64,000 nucleotides of DNA from Vulcanimicrobiota bacterium (GCA_003168375.1 PMSI01000003.1:1054001-1118000); one strand, 5' to 3'; numbered from the stretch's first letter, positions 41,167 through 50,570 are shown. Translations and numbers: made by a program. Notes: generated from the sequence alone by a model not told the origin.

Positions 41167-41553
41167 CTAGCTCCGGCCCCACCCTAGTACCTTCGCGATC
41201 ATCTGGGAGCGGTTTTTCGACGCGGTCTTGTGCAGCAGGCTCTTGATGTGATCTTGCACCGTCGAGGGCGTGATCGCGAGACGTTCGCCGACCTCGGGGA
41301 TCTGCGCGCCGTCGAGCAAGAGCGCCAGCACCTGCGCTTCGCGCGGCGACATGGCGAACTGCGCCGCGGCCGCGGTCAGCGAGTGCGGTCGTCCGGTCCC
41401 ACCAGCGGCTGCGTGAGCACGACCAAAAACGGCGTCGGCCGCGCCACCCCCGTCTTGCGCTCCAGCCTTGTCCTCCGCCAAGCCGGCGAACGCCCATTCA
41501 CTCACGGGAACGAGATCGACGATCGAAGCCACGATGGGCCGGGCCGGGATCAT
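41167..41553 (-). CDS. LuxR-type HTH regulator
   Basis: A 128-residue protein. The C-terminal ~60 residues are a GerE/LuxR HTH ('MSPREAQVLALLLDGAQIPE', 'ITPSTVQDHIKSLLHKT'). The N-terminal ~65 residues are short for a sensory domain and unrecognised, with an Ala/Gly-rich linker. ATG at 41553 is the most plausible start; the frame is open further upstream. Confidence 0.75.
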   Translation of the reverse strand: MIPARPIVASIVDLVPVSEWAFAGLAEDKAGAQDGGGAADAVFGRAHAAAGGTGRPHSLTAAAAQFAMSPREAQVLALLLDGAQIPEVGERLAITPSTVQDHIKSLLHKTASKNRSQMIAKVLGWGRS

Positions 41554-41712
41554 TTGGTTCGAAGCGGTCGGCGGCCGAGCGCTCGCCGCCGAGAGCGGCC
41601 CCGATATCCCCCAGTTCCCACGATAGTATCGCCTCCAGGTCCGTGCTAACCTGAGATGCGCTCCCAAACAAGGCGCACGGACGCCGTTTCAAGCGTCCAG
41701 GGACACTACATC

Positions 41713-42019
41713 GTGGCACAGACGAGACGTTTCAGCTCGTGTCTCGCGGGCATCGAACCGGACGCGGTTCCACTTCTCGTCGCCGCGCTCGTCCTGATCG
41801 GCTCCGACGAGCCTACGATCCTCGCCGCGATCGACGTCAAAGCGATAGGTTCGCTCGAACCGTACAGGCAAGCTCGAGCAGTCGTGGGGTCTCGCGTGTC
41901 ATCTCGCCGGGGCGAACTGCGTGCTCTCGAATCGCGGCGGCGAAGATCGCACCGCGATCGGCCTGCTGCACGGGATCCGCAGGGGCTGTTTCACCGACCC
42001 GGCGTTCGAAGCCGCGTAA
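41713..42019 (+). other. Possible frameshifted small gene, weak
   Basis: Between the LuxR gene and the next gene, one frame from GTG 41713 gives 'AVPLLVAALVLIGSDEPT' and another from ~41870 gives 'WGLACHLAGANCVLSNRGG', ending at TAA 42017. Each half looks protein-like and the second ends just before a strong ribosome site. No family is recognised and it could be non-coding. Confidence 0.25.
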
Positions 42020-42035
42020 CTCAGGAGGTGTCGTA

Positions 42036-42227
42036 ATGGTGCTTTGTCCGTGCGGTCATACGATGGATGCTCACGACCGAGCCGGCTGCGCAGGCGACCG
42101 CCGGCTGGCGTGCAGGTGCGCGCGCGATCGGTACGCCGCGCTCGAAGACGCCGTGGACGCGGCACGACGCGGCGCGGAGGGAGCGCAGGTTCTGCGGCGC
42201 CAGGTCGGAGCCCGGCCGCAGCAGTGA
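42036..42227 (+). CDS. Small Cys-rich zinc-ribbon protein
   Basis: A 63-residue protein with AGGAGGTG seven bases before its ATG, the best ribosome site in the area. Cys/His residues in 'LCPCGHTMDAHDRAGCAG' and 'LACRCARDRY' suggest zinc binding; the rest is an amphipathic helix. Its TGA overlaps the GTG of the kinase-like gene, so the two are coupled and it may tune that protein. Confidence 0.65.
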   Translation: MVLCPCGHTMDAHDRAGCAGDRRLACRCARDRYAALEDAVDAARRGAEGAQVLRRQVGARPQQ

Positions 42228-42637
42228 GCGAGCTCAACTGGTCGTGCGTCTGCGCCGATGATTGGTCCGCCCGCGACCTGCGCGCCGAGGCGTGCTGCTA
42301 TCTCGAACGCTATGCGGACCCAGGCGCATCTGATCTGAAGGGTGCGGAACAGATCGTCGGAGAGCTGGTCGCCAACGTCATCCGGCACGGCGCGCCGCCG
42401 TTCGGCGTGTGCATCGATTGGCGCGAGGAGCAGGCGACGTTCTGCATCAGCGACCGTGGCGACGCGAAGCGGCTCCTCTATGCGTTGCCGGATCAGTTCG
42501 CCGAAAGCGGCCGCGGACTCCTGATCGTCCGCGCGCTCGGCGGCCAGTTCGTCGTCGATCCGCCGTGCGCGGACCGGCAGGGGCTGCGCGTCGTCGTGCA
42601 ACTGCCGGTCTGGAAGCCGGTCAAGACCGCCGCGTGA
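42224..42637 (+). CDS. RsbW-like serine-kinase/anti-sigma ATPase
   Basis: A 137-residue HATPase_c_2 domain: N box 'EQIVGELVANVIRHG', 'TFCISDRGD', and 'GRGLLIVRALGGQF'. Such proteins bind sigma factors or phosphorylate STAS antagonists. The STAS protein at 18734 is a possible partner but is unlinked. It converges on cheW. Confidence 0.82.
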   Translation: MSELNWSCVCADDWSARDLRAEACCYLERYADPGASDLKGAEQIVGELVANVIRHGAPPFGVCIDWREEQATFCISDRGDAKRLLYALPDQFAESGRGLLIVRALGGQFVVDPPCADRQGLRVVVQLPVWKPVKTAA

Positions 42638-42647
42638 GCGCCGACAC

Positions 42648-43124
42648 CTAGGCGGCGGCGGTCGCCTCGACCTCGGCGGACTCGAGCTCGCGCTTCTCGG
42701 AGCCGGTGATGATCTTGGCCAGGTCGAGCAGGATGATCAGCCGGTCCTCGATCTTCCCGACGCCGCGGATGTACTCGGTGTCGACGCCGGCGATCATGTC
42801 GGGCGCGGCCTCGATCTGTTCGACCGGCAGGCGCAGCACTTCGGAGACTGAGTCGACGACCATACCGACCCGCTTCGAGCCGATCTCGGTGACGACGATG
42901 CGCGTGTTCTTCGTGTGCTCCGCGCGCGGCATTCCGAAGCGCGCGCGCAGGTCGATGATCGGGATCAGCTGCCCGCGCAGGTTGATCACGCCTTCCATGA
43001 ACTGCGGCGCGCGCGGAACGTGCGTCACCGCGACCATGCGGTTGATCTCCTGGACCTGCGCGATGTCGACCCCGTACTCTTCCGAGCCGAGCTTGAACGA
43101 AACGACCTGAACTGTCTCTGACAT
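42648..43124 (-). CDS. cheW: Chemotaxis adaptor CheW
   Basis: A 158-residue adaptor: 'VVSFKLGSEEYGVDIAQVQE', 'VINLRGQLIPIIDLRARFG', 'VGMVVDSVSEVLRL'. It couples receptors to CheA. It ends the che block and lies 12 bases after cheA. Confidence 0.96.
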   Translation of the reverse strand: MSETVQVVSFKLGSEEYGVDIAQVQEINRMVAVTHVPRAPQFMEGVINLRGQLIPIIDLRARFGMPRAEHTKNTRIVVTEIGSKRVGMVVDSVSEVLRLPVEQIEAAPDMIAGVDTEYIRGVGKIEDRLIILLDLAKIITGSEKRELESAEVEATAAA

Positions 43125-43136
43125 GTCTCTTACTTC

Positions 43137-45146
43137 CTAAACTCCGGAGAATTCGGCGCGGGCGGCTTTGCCGGTGCCGTAGGCGCTGGCGACCAGCGAG
43201 TGAACGTCGATGATGAGCGAGATCGAGCCGTTGCCGAGGATCGTCGCCCCGGAGATCCCCGCGATCCGTCCGATCACGTCGGAGAGCGGCTTGATGACGA
43301 TCTCTTGCTCGCCCTGGAACGAGTCGACGACGAGACCGACCTGACGGCCCTGCAGGCCGACGATGACGATCATGACCTTGTTGGGATCGCGCGGCGCGTC
43401 GAGCCGGAAGAACTCCGCCACCCGGATCAGCGGGACGACTTGTCCGCGCAGGGTGATGACCTCGCCGCCGTGTACCGTCCGCACGTCGGCAGCGTCGATG
43501 CGTTGCGATTCGATCACCGCGTCGAGCGGGATCGAGTAGAGCTCATCGGCGACCCGCACCAGCAGCGCTTGGATGATCGCCAGCGTGAGCGGCAGCTTCA
43601 TCGTCAACTTCGTGCCTTCGCCTTGCACGGAGTCGACATCGAAGACGCCCTTCAACCGCAGGATGTTCCTCTTGACGACGTCCATCCCAACGCCGCGGCC
43701 CGAGATGTCGGTCACCTGATCGGCGGTCGAGAAGCCGGGCGTGAAGATCAGCTCGACGATCTCGCGGTCGCTGAGGCGATCGCTTTCATCGATGACGCCC
43801 ATCCGGATCGCCTTCTCGCGCACGCGCTGCAGGTCGATCCCGCCGCCGTCGTCCGAGATCTCGATGATCACCTGATTGCCTTCGTGGTAGGCGTTCAGCT
43901 TGATCGTGCCGTGACGCGGCTTCCCGCGCGATTCGCGCAGCTCCGCCGGCTCGATCCCGTGGTCGACGCAGTTGCGCACGAGGTGCATCAGGGGGTCTCC
44001 GACCTCGTCGACGATCGTCTTGTCGAGGTCGGTCTCCGCGCCGTCGATCTCGAGGTGGATCTCCTTGCCGCGAGCCTTCGCCAAATCGCGCACGACCCGC
44101 GGGAAGCGGTCGAAGACCTGCCCGATCGGCACCATGCGGACTTTCATGATGCTCTCTTGAATCTCGTTGGTCGTTCGCGCGAGCAGCGCCGACGACTCCG
44201 AAAGATCCTTGGCGAGCGAGGCCGAGACACCGCCGCCGCCGCCGCCGCCGCCGCGTCCGTTCGTCCCGAGCTCGCGCCCGAGCGTCGCAGCGATATCCGA
44301 GATGCGCGTCCGGTTGATCACCAGCTCGCCGACGAGGTTCAGCAGGCTGTCGAGCCGCTCGATGTCGACGCGGATCGTCTGGTTCTTCGATGAAACCGGA
44401 CGCTTCACGTCGGGCGCTGCGGCCTTCGGCATGTCACCCTGAGCTTGTCGAAGGGTCAGGGTGACAGGTTGGTCGAACGCCGCCGCAAACGGGGCAGCGG
44501 CGGCCGCTTGCGCGCCGGATTGCTCGGCGGAGAACAGCGCGTCGACGGCGGCTTGCGCGGCTGCAACGTCGACCGCGGGGACGTCCTCGGATTCTTCCTT
44601 GCGGCGCCGCTCGGCTTCGTCCAGCAGGCGCGCGACCTCGGCTTCGAACGCGCTGACCTGCGCGTCGTCGAGCGGGCGCAAATCGTCCGCGTCGTCGTCG
44701 GTACGGGGGCCTTCGATCGCCTGCGCCGTCGCATCGTAGACGGCGGCGAACGCATCGAGCCGCTCGACGTACTCGTCGACGCCGGCCGGCGTCTCACCGC
44801 CGCCGACGGCGGCACGCACGAGCGCGGTCAGCACGTCGCGCCCGTCGAACAGCAGCGTGATCCCGCCCTCGGTCAGCGGCATGCGATCCTTGCGCAACAG
44901 ATCGAAAACGTTCTCGAGCTTGTGCGCCACCTGCTGGACGGCGGCGAACTGCAGCATCCCCGCGCTGCCTTTGATCGTGTGCAGCGCGCGGAACAGCGAG
45001 TTCACCAGCTCGGCGTCGACCGCCTCGGCATCGACGAACTGCTCGAGGCGCAGCAGATCGCCCTCGATCGATTGGAGCAGTTCGTCCGTCTCGTCGCGGA
45101 AGTACTGGACGAACTCGGTTCGGTCGAAGAAATCGTCGGCCGGCAT
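43137..45146 (-). CDS. cheA: Chemotaxis histidine kinase CheA
   Basis: A 669-residue kinase. Domains in order: Hpt (phospho-His about residue 56 in 'SLFRALHTIKGSAGM'), a ~180-residue linker with no clear P2 response-regulator docking domain, dimerisation helices, HATPase ('LVRNCVDHGIEP', 'GRGVGMDVVKRNI') and CheW-like P5. The linker contains residues TLRQAQGD coded by a short repeat (44433-44465), and a run of eight Gly lies near residue 295. It phosphorylates CheY. Confidence 0.95.
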   Translation of the reverse strand: MPADDFFDRTEFVQYFRDETDELLQSIEGDLLRLEQFVDAEAVDAELVNSLFRALHTIKGSAGMLQFAAVQQVAHKLENVFDLLRKDRMPLTEGGITLLFDGRDVLTALVRAAVGGGETPAGVDEYVERLDAFAAVYDATAQAIEGPRTDDDADDLRPLDDAQVSAFEAEVARLLDEAERRRKEESEDVPAVDVAAAQAAVDALFSAEQSGAQAAAAAPFAAAFDQPVTLTLRQAQGDMPKAAAPDVKRPVSSKNQTIRVDIERLDSLLNLVGELVINRTRISDIAATLGRELGTNGRGGGGGGGGVSASLAKDLSESSALLARTTNEIQESIMKVRMVPIGQVFDRFPRVVRDLAKARGKEIHLEIDGAETDLDKTIVDEVGDPLMHLVRNCVDHGIEPAELRESRGKPRHGTIKLNAYHEGNQVIIEISDDGGGIDLQRVREKAIRMGVIDESDRLSDREIVELIFTPGFSTADQVTDISGRGVGMDVVKRNILRLKGVFDVDSVQGEGTKLTMKLPLTLAIIQALLVRVADELYSIPLDAVIESQRIDAADVRTVHGGEVITLRGQVVPLIRVAEFFRLDAPRDPNKVMIVIVGLQGRQVGLVVDSFQGEQEIVIKPLSDVIGRIAGISGATILGNGSISLIIDVHSLVASAYGTGKAARAEFSGV
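44433..44465. repeat. Complete palindromic repeat inside cheA (copy 9)
   Basis: GTCACCCTGA (44433-44442) and TCAGGGTGAC (44456-44465) are exact reverse complements around GCTTGTCGAAGGG. This is the fullest form of the element in the window and sits in frame in the CheA linker. Confidence 0.88.
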
Positions 45147-45163
45147 GGTTTCCTACTCTCCGG

Positions 45164-45772
45164 TTATTCGACCCCGAACACCGAGAGCAGCGGCTCCAGC
45201 GAGCCGGTCTCCGGGATCAGGATGAACTGGCCCGAGACGGCCTTGTCCTTGTCGAGGAACTGCGATTCGATCAGGAAGACGTCCTGATCGGGCAGGATCG
45301 ACATCAGCGTGCGGAACGCCGCCTGGATCGTGCCGTACGAGAGCGTCGGCACCGACGGCAGCAGGTTGATCCCGGTCAGCGAGATGAGCGCGGTGAGGTA
45401 CGAGCCGGCGATGATGTTGCCGAGCTCCTTGAGCGTCGAGTCGATGATCGAGTCGAAGATCTGGATGTCGCCGATGATCCGCTTGATGAAGCGGTTGACG
45501 AACTCATGCGCCTGATCGCGGTCGAACAAGACGACCATCTGCCCCGGCGCTTCGCCGCGGATGTACATGTGAAGGGCGGCGACGCTGCGGTCGGGGTGAC
45601 CGATCCGGTTCGAGAGGTCGCGGAATTTGAGCACGTCGATCGTCGGCTCGGCGAGTTTGACCGTCGTGTTCAGCAACTGCGAGAGCGCGGTCGCCGCGTG
45701 TCCCGCGCCGATGTTGCCGACTTCCTTGAGGGCGTCGCGCTGGAGCTCGCTCAGCGTCAACGAGTGCGTCAT
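45164..45772 (-). CDS. cheC: CheC-type CheY-P phosphatase
   Basis: A 202-residue protein with two phosphatase signatures, 'LKEVGNIGAGHAATALSQLL' and 'LKELGNIIAGSYLTALISL' (the Glu and Asn pair of each). It dephosphorylates CheY. Its ATG overlaps the TGA of cheY. No CheD or CheX is seen. Confidence 0.92.
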   Translation of the reverse strand: MTHSLTLSELQRDALKEVGNIGAGHAATALSQLLNTTVKLAEPTIDVLKFRDLSNRIGHPDRSVAALHMYIRGEAPGQMVVLFDRDQAHEFVNRFIKRIIGDIQIFDSIIDSTLKELGNIIAGSYLTALISLTGINLLPSVPTLSYGTIQAAFRTLMSILPDQDVFLIESQFLDKDKAVSGQFILIPETGSLEPLLSVFGVE

Positions 45773-46134
45773 GCCAGCACCTTCTGGATCGTCTCGAGGA
45801 TCTTCGGCGGCTGGAACGGCTTGGTGATGAACGACTTCGCACCGGCCTGGATCGCCTCGACCACCAGCGCCTGCTGACCCATCGAGGTACACATGATGAT
45901 CCGCGCGTTCGGATCGACGGCGACGATCTGTCTGACCGCCGTGATTCCGTCCATCTCGGGCATCACCATGTCCATCGTGACGAGGTCCGGCACGAGCGCG
46001 CGGTACTTCTCGACCGCCTCGACGCCGTTCTGCGCCTCGCCGACCACCTCGTAGCCGTTCTTGCTCAGGATCCCTTTGATCATCATCCGCATGACGACTG
46101 CGTCATCGACGATGAGAACTCGCTTCCCGCTCAT
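45769..46134 (-). CDS. cheY: Chemotaxis response regulator CheY
   Basis: A 121-residue single receiver domain: 'RVLIVDDAVVMR', phospho-Asp in 'DLVTMDMVMPEMDG', 'IIMCTSMGQQ', and 'SFITKPFQP'. CheY-P binds FliM/FliN to alter motor rotation. It is coupled to cheC. Confidence 0.95.
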   Translation of the reverse strand: MSGKRVLIVDDAVVMRMMIKGILSKNGYEVVGEAQNGVEAVEKYRALVPDLVTMDMVMPEMDGITAVRQIVAVDPNARIIMCTSMGQQALVVEAIQAGAKSFITKPFQPPKILETIQKVLA

Positions 46135-46150
46135 CCCTGTACGTTTCTCC

Positions 46151-46831
46151 TCAAGCCAAGCCGCGGTTTCGCCGTTCGGCTTGCCGCTTGTTGATGAACT
46201 CCATGATTGCCCGGTCTTCTTCGGGCTTGACTCCGTGGAACCGAAGACCCAACGATAGTCTTTTCGACGATTCGATGGCGGAACTGCGCATGACCTCACC
46301 GAGGAGCACGAGCGGCGCGGCCGCCGTGCTGACGTTGAAGCGCGCCTCGACGAACGTCCCCTTCTTCACCTCGCGGTCGACGATCAGCGAAGCGCCTGAG
46401 CGGCTGATGTCGGTGAGCGAGCCGCGCACGTAGTCGCCGGTCCCTTTGCCGTTTGGCGCGAAGCGCCATTGGGAGGGGACGGTGGCGTCGATGCGCACGG
46501 CGGAGCGCTGTTGCGCGCCGGAGAAGACTTGCAGCGTCTCGATCCGTTCGGGGATCGCGAAGAGCGCGTAGCCGCCGCGCAGCTCGGTGCACTTCGCGCT
46601 GAAGCGGAAGCGGCCGACGGTGTTGCTGTACGAGAACACGCCGGTCCCGCCGGGCTTCGTTCCGGGCAGCGAGCCGACGGTGAGGCTGCGCTCGTTCAGC
46701 CCTTCGACACAGACCGAACCGCGCGGGCCGCCGCCGGTCATCGTCAGGTCGACGAAACTGTTGATCTGCGGCAGCTTCAGCTTGAGCTGCGCGGTCGCCG
46801 GCTTCGGCCCGAACCCCAGCATTCTCAGCAT
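46151..46831 (-). CDS. PilZ-domain protein, flagellar-brake type
   Basis: A 226-residue protein with a YcgR-like N-terminal beta domain (residues 1-105) and a C-terminal PilZ domain carrying the cyclic di-GMP site R-x-x-x-R ('QQRSAVRIDA') and D-x-S-x-x-G ('TDISRSGASLIV'). It begins 2 bases after flhA, where flhF/flhG often stand. It probably links cyclic di-GMP to motor output. Confidence 0.85.
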   Translation of the reverse strand: MLRMLGFGPKPATAQLKLKLPQINSFVDLTMTGGGPRGSVCVEGLNERSLTVGSLPGTKPGGTGVFSYSNTVGRFRFSAKCTELRGGYALFAIPERIETLQVFSGAQQRSAVRIDATVPSQWRFAPNGKGTGDYVRGSLTDISRSGASLIVDREVKKGTFVEARFNVSTAAAPLVLLGEVMRSSAIESSKRLSLGLRFHGVKPEEDRAIMEFINKRQAERRNRGLA

Positions 46832-46833
46832 GG

Positions 46834-48969
46834 TCAGGCCGACGCCCCCACGGGTTCGCGCGCTTCTTCGGTCGTGGAGATCTGGCCGATCGACTCGACC
46901 CGCAGGCCGGAGGCGATCTCGCTGTACGAGAGCACGACCAGCGACGGCGCGGCGCGCTCGGTGAGCCGTTTGAGCGCGAGGCGCGTGCCGGGCGAGGTCA
47001 GCACGATCGGCTGCAGGCCGCCTTGCTGTGCTTCCTGCACGCGCGCGGTGAGCGAGGCGTAGATCTTGGCGACCGTGCCGGGGTCGAGCAGCGCGTATGC
47101 GTCTTCGCCGCGGCGCACCGCTTCGCCGAGCAGCGTCTCGAGCCGCGGGTCGACGGTGATCACCGAGAGGAGGCCGTTCTCCGCGTACTCCGCGCAGATG
47201 TGGCGCGCCATTGCGGCACGGACGCGTTCGGTCAGGTAGTCGACTTCCTTCGACGCGCGCGCTCCGTCGGCCAAGTTCTCCAGGATCAGCAGCAGGTTGC
47301 GGATCGGGATGCGCTCGCGCAGCAGGTTCTGCAGGACGCGCTGCACTTCGCCGACGGTGAGCAGGTTCGGGATCAGCTCTTCGACGACGACCGGATAGTG
47401 CTGCTTCACGTTGTCGAGCAGCGCCGAGGTCTCTTGGCGGCCGAGCAGATCCGGCGCGTGGGTCTTGATGATCTCGGTCAGATGCGTCGCGATCACCGAG
47501 GTCGGATCGATGACGGTGTAGCCCGCCATCTCCGCGTCGCCGCGCGCGCCCTCCGCGATCCACAGCGCCGGCAGGCCGAACGCGGGCTCGGTCGTCGGAA
47601 TGCCGTCGATCCCGTTGGTCGCGGTACCGGGGTTCATGGCGAGCAGGCGCGAGACCATGACCTCCGCGCGCGCGACCTCGAGCCCGTAGATCTTCACGAC
47701 GTACGTCGACGGCTTCAGTTGCAGGTTGTCGCGCACGCGGATCGGCGGCACGACGATCCCGAGCTCGCGCGCGGCGTGGCGGCGGATCATCGTGATGCGT
47801 TCGAGCAGATCGCCGCCTTGCGAGACGTCGACCAGCGGGATCAGGCCGAAGCCGATCTCCAGCTCCATCGGATCGTACGAGAGCAGCGGGACGACCGACT
47901 CGGCCGGCTTGATCGCGGTCTGCGAGGACCCGCCGATCCCCGCTGCGCCGGGCTGCCCGCCGATGCCTTTGGGTCCGGCTTTGAGCGCCGCGGCTCTCTG
48001 TGCGTTGCGCTGCCGCAGGTACAGCGCGAAGACGACCGCCGCGAGCGGGAACATGTAGAGCGGCGGCAGCCCGAAGAACCCGAACAGCACGAGCAGCACC
48101 GAAGCGATCAGCAGCGCGCGCGGTTCCTGTACCAGCTGGCGCGAGAGGTCGTTGCCGAACGAGCCCTCGGAGGCGGCCCGCGTCACGATGATGCCGGTCG
48201 CGGTCGAGATCAGCAGCGCAGGGATCTGGGTGACGATCCCTTCACCGATCGTCAGCAGCGTGAAGCGCTGCAGCGCCTCTACGATCGACATCCCCTGTTG
48301 AAGAACGCCGATGACGAAGCCGCCGATGATGTTGACGAAGACGATGATGACCGCCGCGATCGCGTCGCCGCGGACGAACTTCGACGCACCGTCCATCGCG
48401 CCGTAGAAGTCGGCGGAGCGCTGGATGTCCCGCCGGCGCTGGCGCGCCTCGGCCTCGGTGATGAGCCCGGCGTTCAGGTCGGCGTCGACCGCGAGCTGCT
48501 TGCCGGGCATCGCGTCCAAGGTGAACCGCGCCGCGACCTCCGCGACACGTCCGGCGCCGTTGGTGATGACGACGAACTGGATGATGATCAGGATCGCGAA
48601 GATCACGATCCCGACCGCGTAGTTGCCCCCGACGACGACGTTCCCGAACGCCTCGATCACTTGCCCCGCGTAGCCGTGCAGCAGGATCGAGCGGGTCCCG
48701 GTGATGTTCAGCGAGAGGCGGAACAGCGTGACGATCAAGAGCAGCGTCGGGAAGACGCTGAACGCCAGCGCGTTCTCGGTGTAGAGGGTGACCAGCAAGA
48801 TGACGAGCGCCAGCGTGATGTTCGTCGAGAGCAGCAGGTCGAGGACCCACGGCGGCACCGGCACGATCATCAGGACCACGAGGACGACTGAAGCCGCGGC
48901 CACCCATGCATGGGAGGTCGAAGCCAGTCGGTCGAGGAGGCCCGGGCGCGCGGGAGCGGCCGTTGCCAC
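46834..48969 (-). CDS. flhA: Flagellar export gate protein FlhA
   Basis: A 711-residue membrane protein with eight helices (residues ~25-320), the FHIPEP region 'FPTLLLIVTLFRLSLNITGT' with 'DAMPGKQLAVDADLNAG', and a C-terminal cytoplasmic domain. It forms the nonameric ring of the flagellar type III exporter. GTG at 48969 precedes the first helix by ~20 residues. Confidence 0.96.
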   Translation of the reverse strand: MATAAPARPGLLDRLASTSHAWVAAASVVLVVLMIVPVPPWVLDLLLSTNITLALVILLVTLYTENALAFSVFPTLLLIVTLFRLSLNITGTRSILLHGYAGQVIEAFGNVVVGGNYAVGIVIFAILIIIQFVVITNGAGRVAEVAARFTLDAMPGKQLAVDADLNAGLITEAEARQRRRDIQRSADFYGAMDGASKFVRGDAIAAVIIVFVNIIGGFVIGVLQQGMSIVEALQRFTLLTIGEGIVTQIPALLISTATGIIVTRAASEGSFGNDLSRQLVQEPRALLIASVLLVLFGFFGLPPLYMFPLAAVVFALYLRQRNAQRAAALKAGPKGIGGQPGAAGIGGSSQTAIKPAESVVPLLSYDPMELEIGFGLIPLVDVSQGGDLLERITMIRRHAARELGIVVPPIRVRDNLQLKPSTYVVKIYGLEVARAEVMVSRLLAMNPGTATNGIDGIPTTEPAFGLPALWIAEGARGDAEMAGYTVIDPTSVIATHLTEIIKTHAPDLLGRQETSALLDNVKQHYPVVVEELIPNLLTVGEVQRVLQNLLRERIPIRNLLLILENLADGARASKEVDYLTERVRAAMARHICAEYAENGLLSVITVDPRLETLLGEAVRRGEDAYALLDPGTVAKIYASLTARVQEAQQGGLQPIVLTSPGTRLALKRLTERAAPSLVVLSYSEIASGLRVESIGQISTTEEAREPVGASA

Positions 48970-49145
48970 TAGGTCACGGTCTCCACATTGCACTAGTGAT
49001 CGGCCGGAGCGAGCCCTCGTGTGAGGGGGCCGGACGGCCCGGCACCGTTGGGGCGGAAGCCACGGGAACCTCCACGTTGGACAGGGCAAGCTCAAAAGAC
49101 ATGCGCTTCGGCCGAAGGGGTGTTCGGTATTGCGAGGAGGGTCCC

Positions 49146-50570
49146 GTGAGCCGCTGCCACCCTATACGACGAGTCGCCGCTGCGCTTGCGCTCGCGATCA
49201 CCTCGAGCGTGCTGGCTTCGACCGTCGCGGCGACGGCCCAGACCACGCCCCCGCGCGAGTTCGGGCGCCCGCCCTCCGGCGAGATTCCGATCATCTTCAA
49301 CGACGAGCACGTCTACGCGAAGCCCGACATGCTCAAGGCCGGCCGCGTTCTGGCCGCCCTGGTCCGCAACGGCGTGGTCATGGTCCCGCTGCGCTCGATG
49401 TTCGAGCAGCTCGGGGCCACGGTCTCGTGGGACGAGGCGACCCGCACCGCCGACGTCTCGAAGCCCGGCTCGGACGTCAAGGTCACGCTCGACAAGCCCG
49501 TCGTCGTCGTGAACGGCGAGGACCGCCCGCTCGACGTCGCGCCGATGATCTACCGGGGCGTCGTCGTGGTGCCGGTCCGCGTGATCTCTGAAGCGATGGG
49601 CGCATACGTGCAGTGGATCCCTGATCGGCGCGTCGTCGTCGTGCGCGTCCTCGCGGCGCCCGTGCCGACCCCGCTCACGACGCCCGCGCCGACGCCGACT
49701 CCCTCGCCGCCGCTGCGGCCCACGCCGCTGCCCGTCGTCACGCCGAGCCCGACGCCCTCGCCGGTCCCGGCCCACTCCGAGGCATTCATCGCCGGCGACT
49801 ACCTCTTCTCACCCAAGGTCTACAACGAGATCAGCCCCGGCAACACGGCGACCGGATCGTACGCGCTCCGCGGCGCGGTCGAGTTCCCGCTGTTCGGCAT
49901 GCCGTGGATGCTCGAAGGCGACTATCGCCACTACCAGTACCAGCACACCGCCCAGCAGATCGTCGGTGCGTGCACGCCCGGGGCGCCGGGAGTCGCCGGC
50001 TGCGGAACGGTCGTCGGCAGCCAGGTCTATCAGACCGGCATCTGTCCGTCGACCACCGACCAGGGCTGCGTGACCGTCATCGGTTTCCAGAACATCATCA
50101 AGTTCAACGGCCTCGGGCAGGCCTACGTCCCGGCGCTGAGCGCGCAGGAAAACGAAGGTGACGTCCGGCTCGGCTTCAAGATCTTCGATCCGCGCGTCTA
50201 CATCGGCGCCGGTTATTTGACGAAGTCGTACAACTATCTCGGGGTCCCGCGCCTCTCCGGCGTCGGTTTCGGCGTCACGAAGCTGCCCGATCTCGACCAA
50301 GCGGTCTCGCTCGAGGGAAGCGCGTGGTACTACCCCCGCATCTCCGGCAACTACACCTATCCGACGACGCCGCTGCTCGGGCCGCTCTCGGCGCAGACGA
50401 TCCCGCTCTCGTACTCCTACTGGAAGTACCGCGCGGGCGCGGCCGTCCGGCTCGGCAGCACGCTCTTCATCGACTTCGGACTCGCCGGCGAGCGGGCTAC
50501 CGCGCGCACCAACGCGCCGTCGGACACCACCGTGAACGCGCCGTACGCCGGGGTCGGCATCCATTTCTAG
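49146..50570 (+). CDS. Copper-amine-oxidase N-domain protein with C-terminal barrel-like domain
   Basis: A 474-residue exported protein; GGAGG precedes the GTG start and the signal ends 'TVAATAQ'. Residues ~60-175 form the stalk domain also seen in copper amine oxidases ('VMVPLRSMFEQLGATVSWDE', 'VVVVPVRVISEAMGAYVQW'). A Pro/Thr linker (~180-215) leads to a C-terminal ~255 residues of amphipathic strands ending in Phe ('YAGVGIHF'), as in outer-membrane barrels. It may tie the cell wall to the outer membrane. Confidence 0.78.
   Translation: MSRCHPIRRVAAALALAITSSVLASTVAATAQTTPPREFGRPPSGEIPIIFNDEHVYAKPDMLKAGRVLAALVRNGVVMVPLRSMFEQLGATVSWDEATRTADVSKPGSDVKVTLDKPVVVVNGEDRPLDVAPMIYRGVVVVPVRVISEAMGAYVQWIPDRRVVVVRVLAAPVPTPLTTPAPTPTPSPPLRPTPLPVVTPSPTPSPVPAHSEAFIAGDYLFSPKVYNEISPGNTATGSYALRGAVEFPLFGMPWMLEGDYRHYQYQHTAQQIVGACTPGAPGVAGCGTVVGSQVYQTGICPSTTDQGCVTVIGFQNIIKFNGLGQAYVPALSAQENEGDVRLGFKIFDPRVYIGAGYLTKSYNYLGVPRLSGVGFGVTKLPDLDQAVSLEGSAWYYPRISGNYTYPTTPLLGPLSAQTIPLSYSYWKYRAGAAVRLGSTLFIDFGLAGERATARTNAPSDTTVNAPYAGVGIHF

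Noticed and set aside
41656-42036. A full-length gene in one frame
   Set aside because: The second half becomes Arg-rich shadow sequence; at best it is a frameshifted gene, listed with low confidence.
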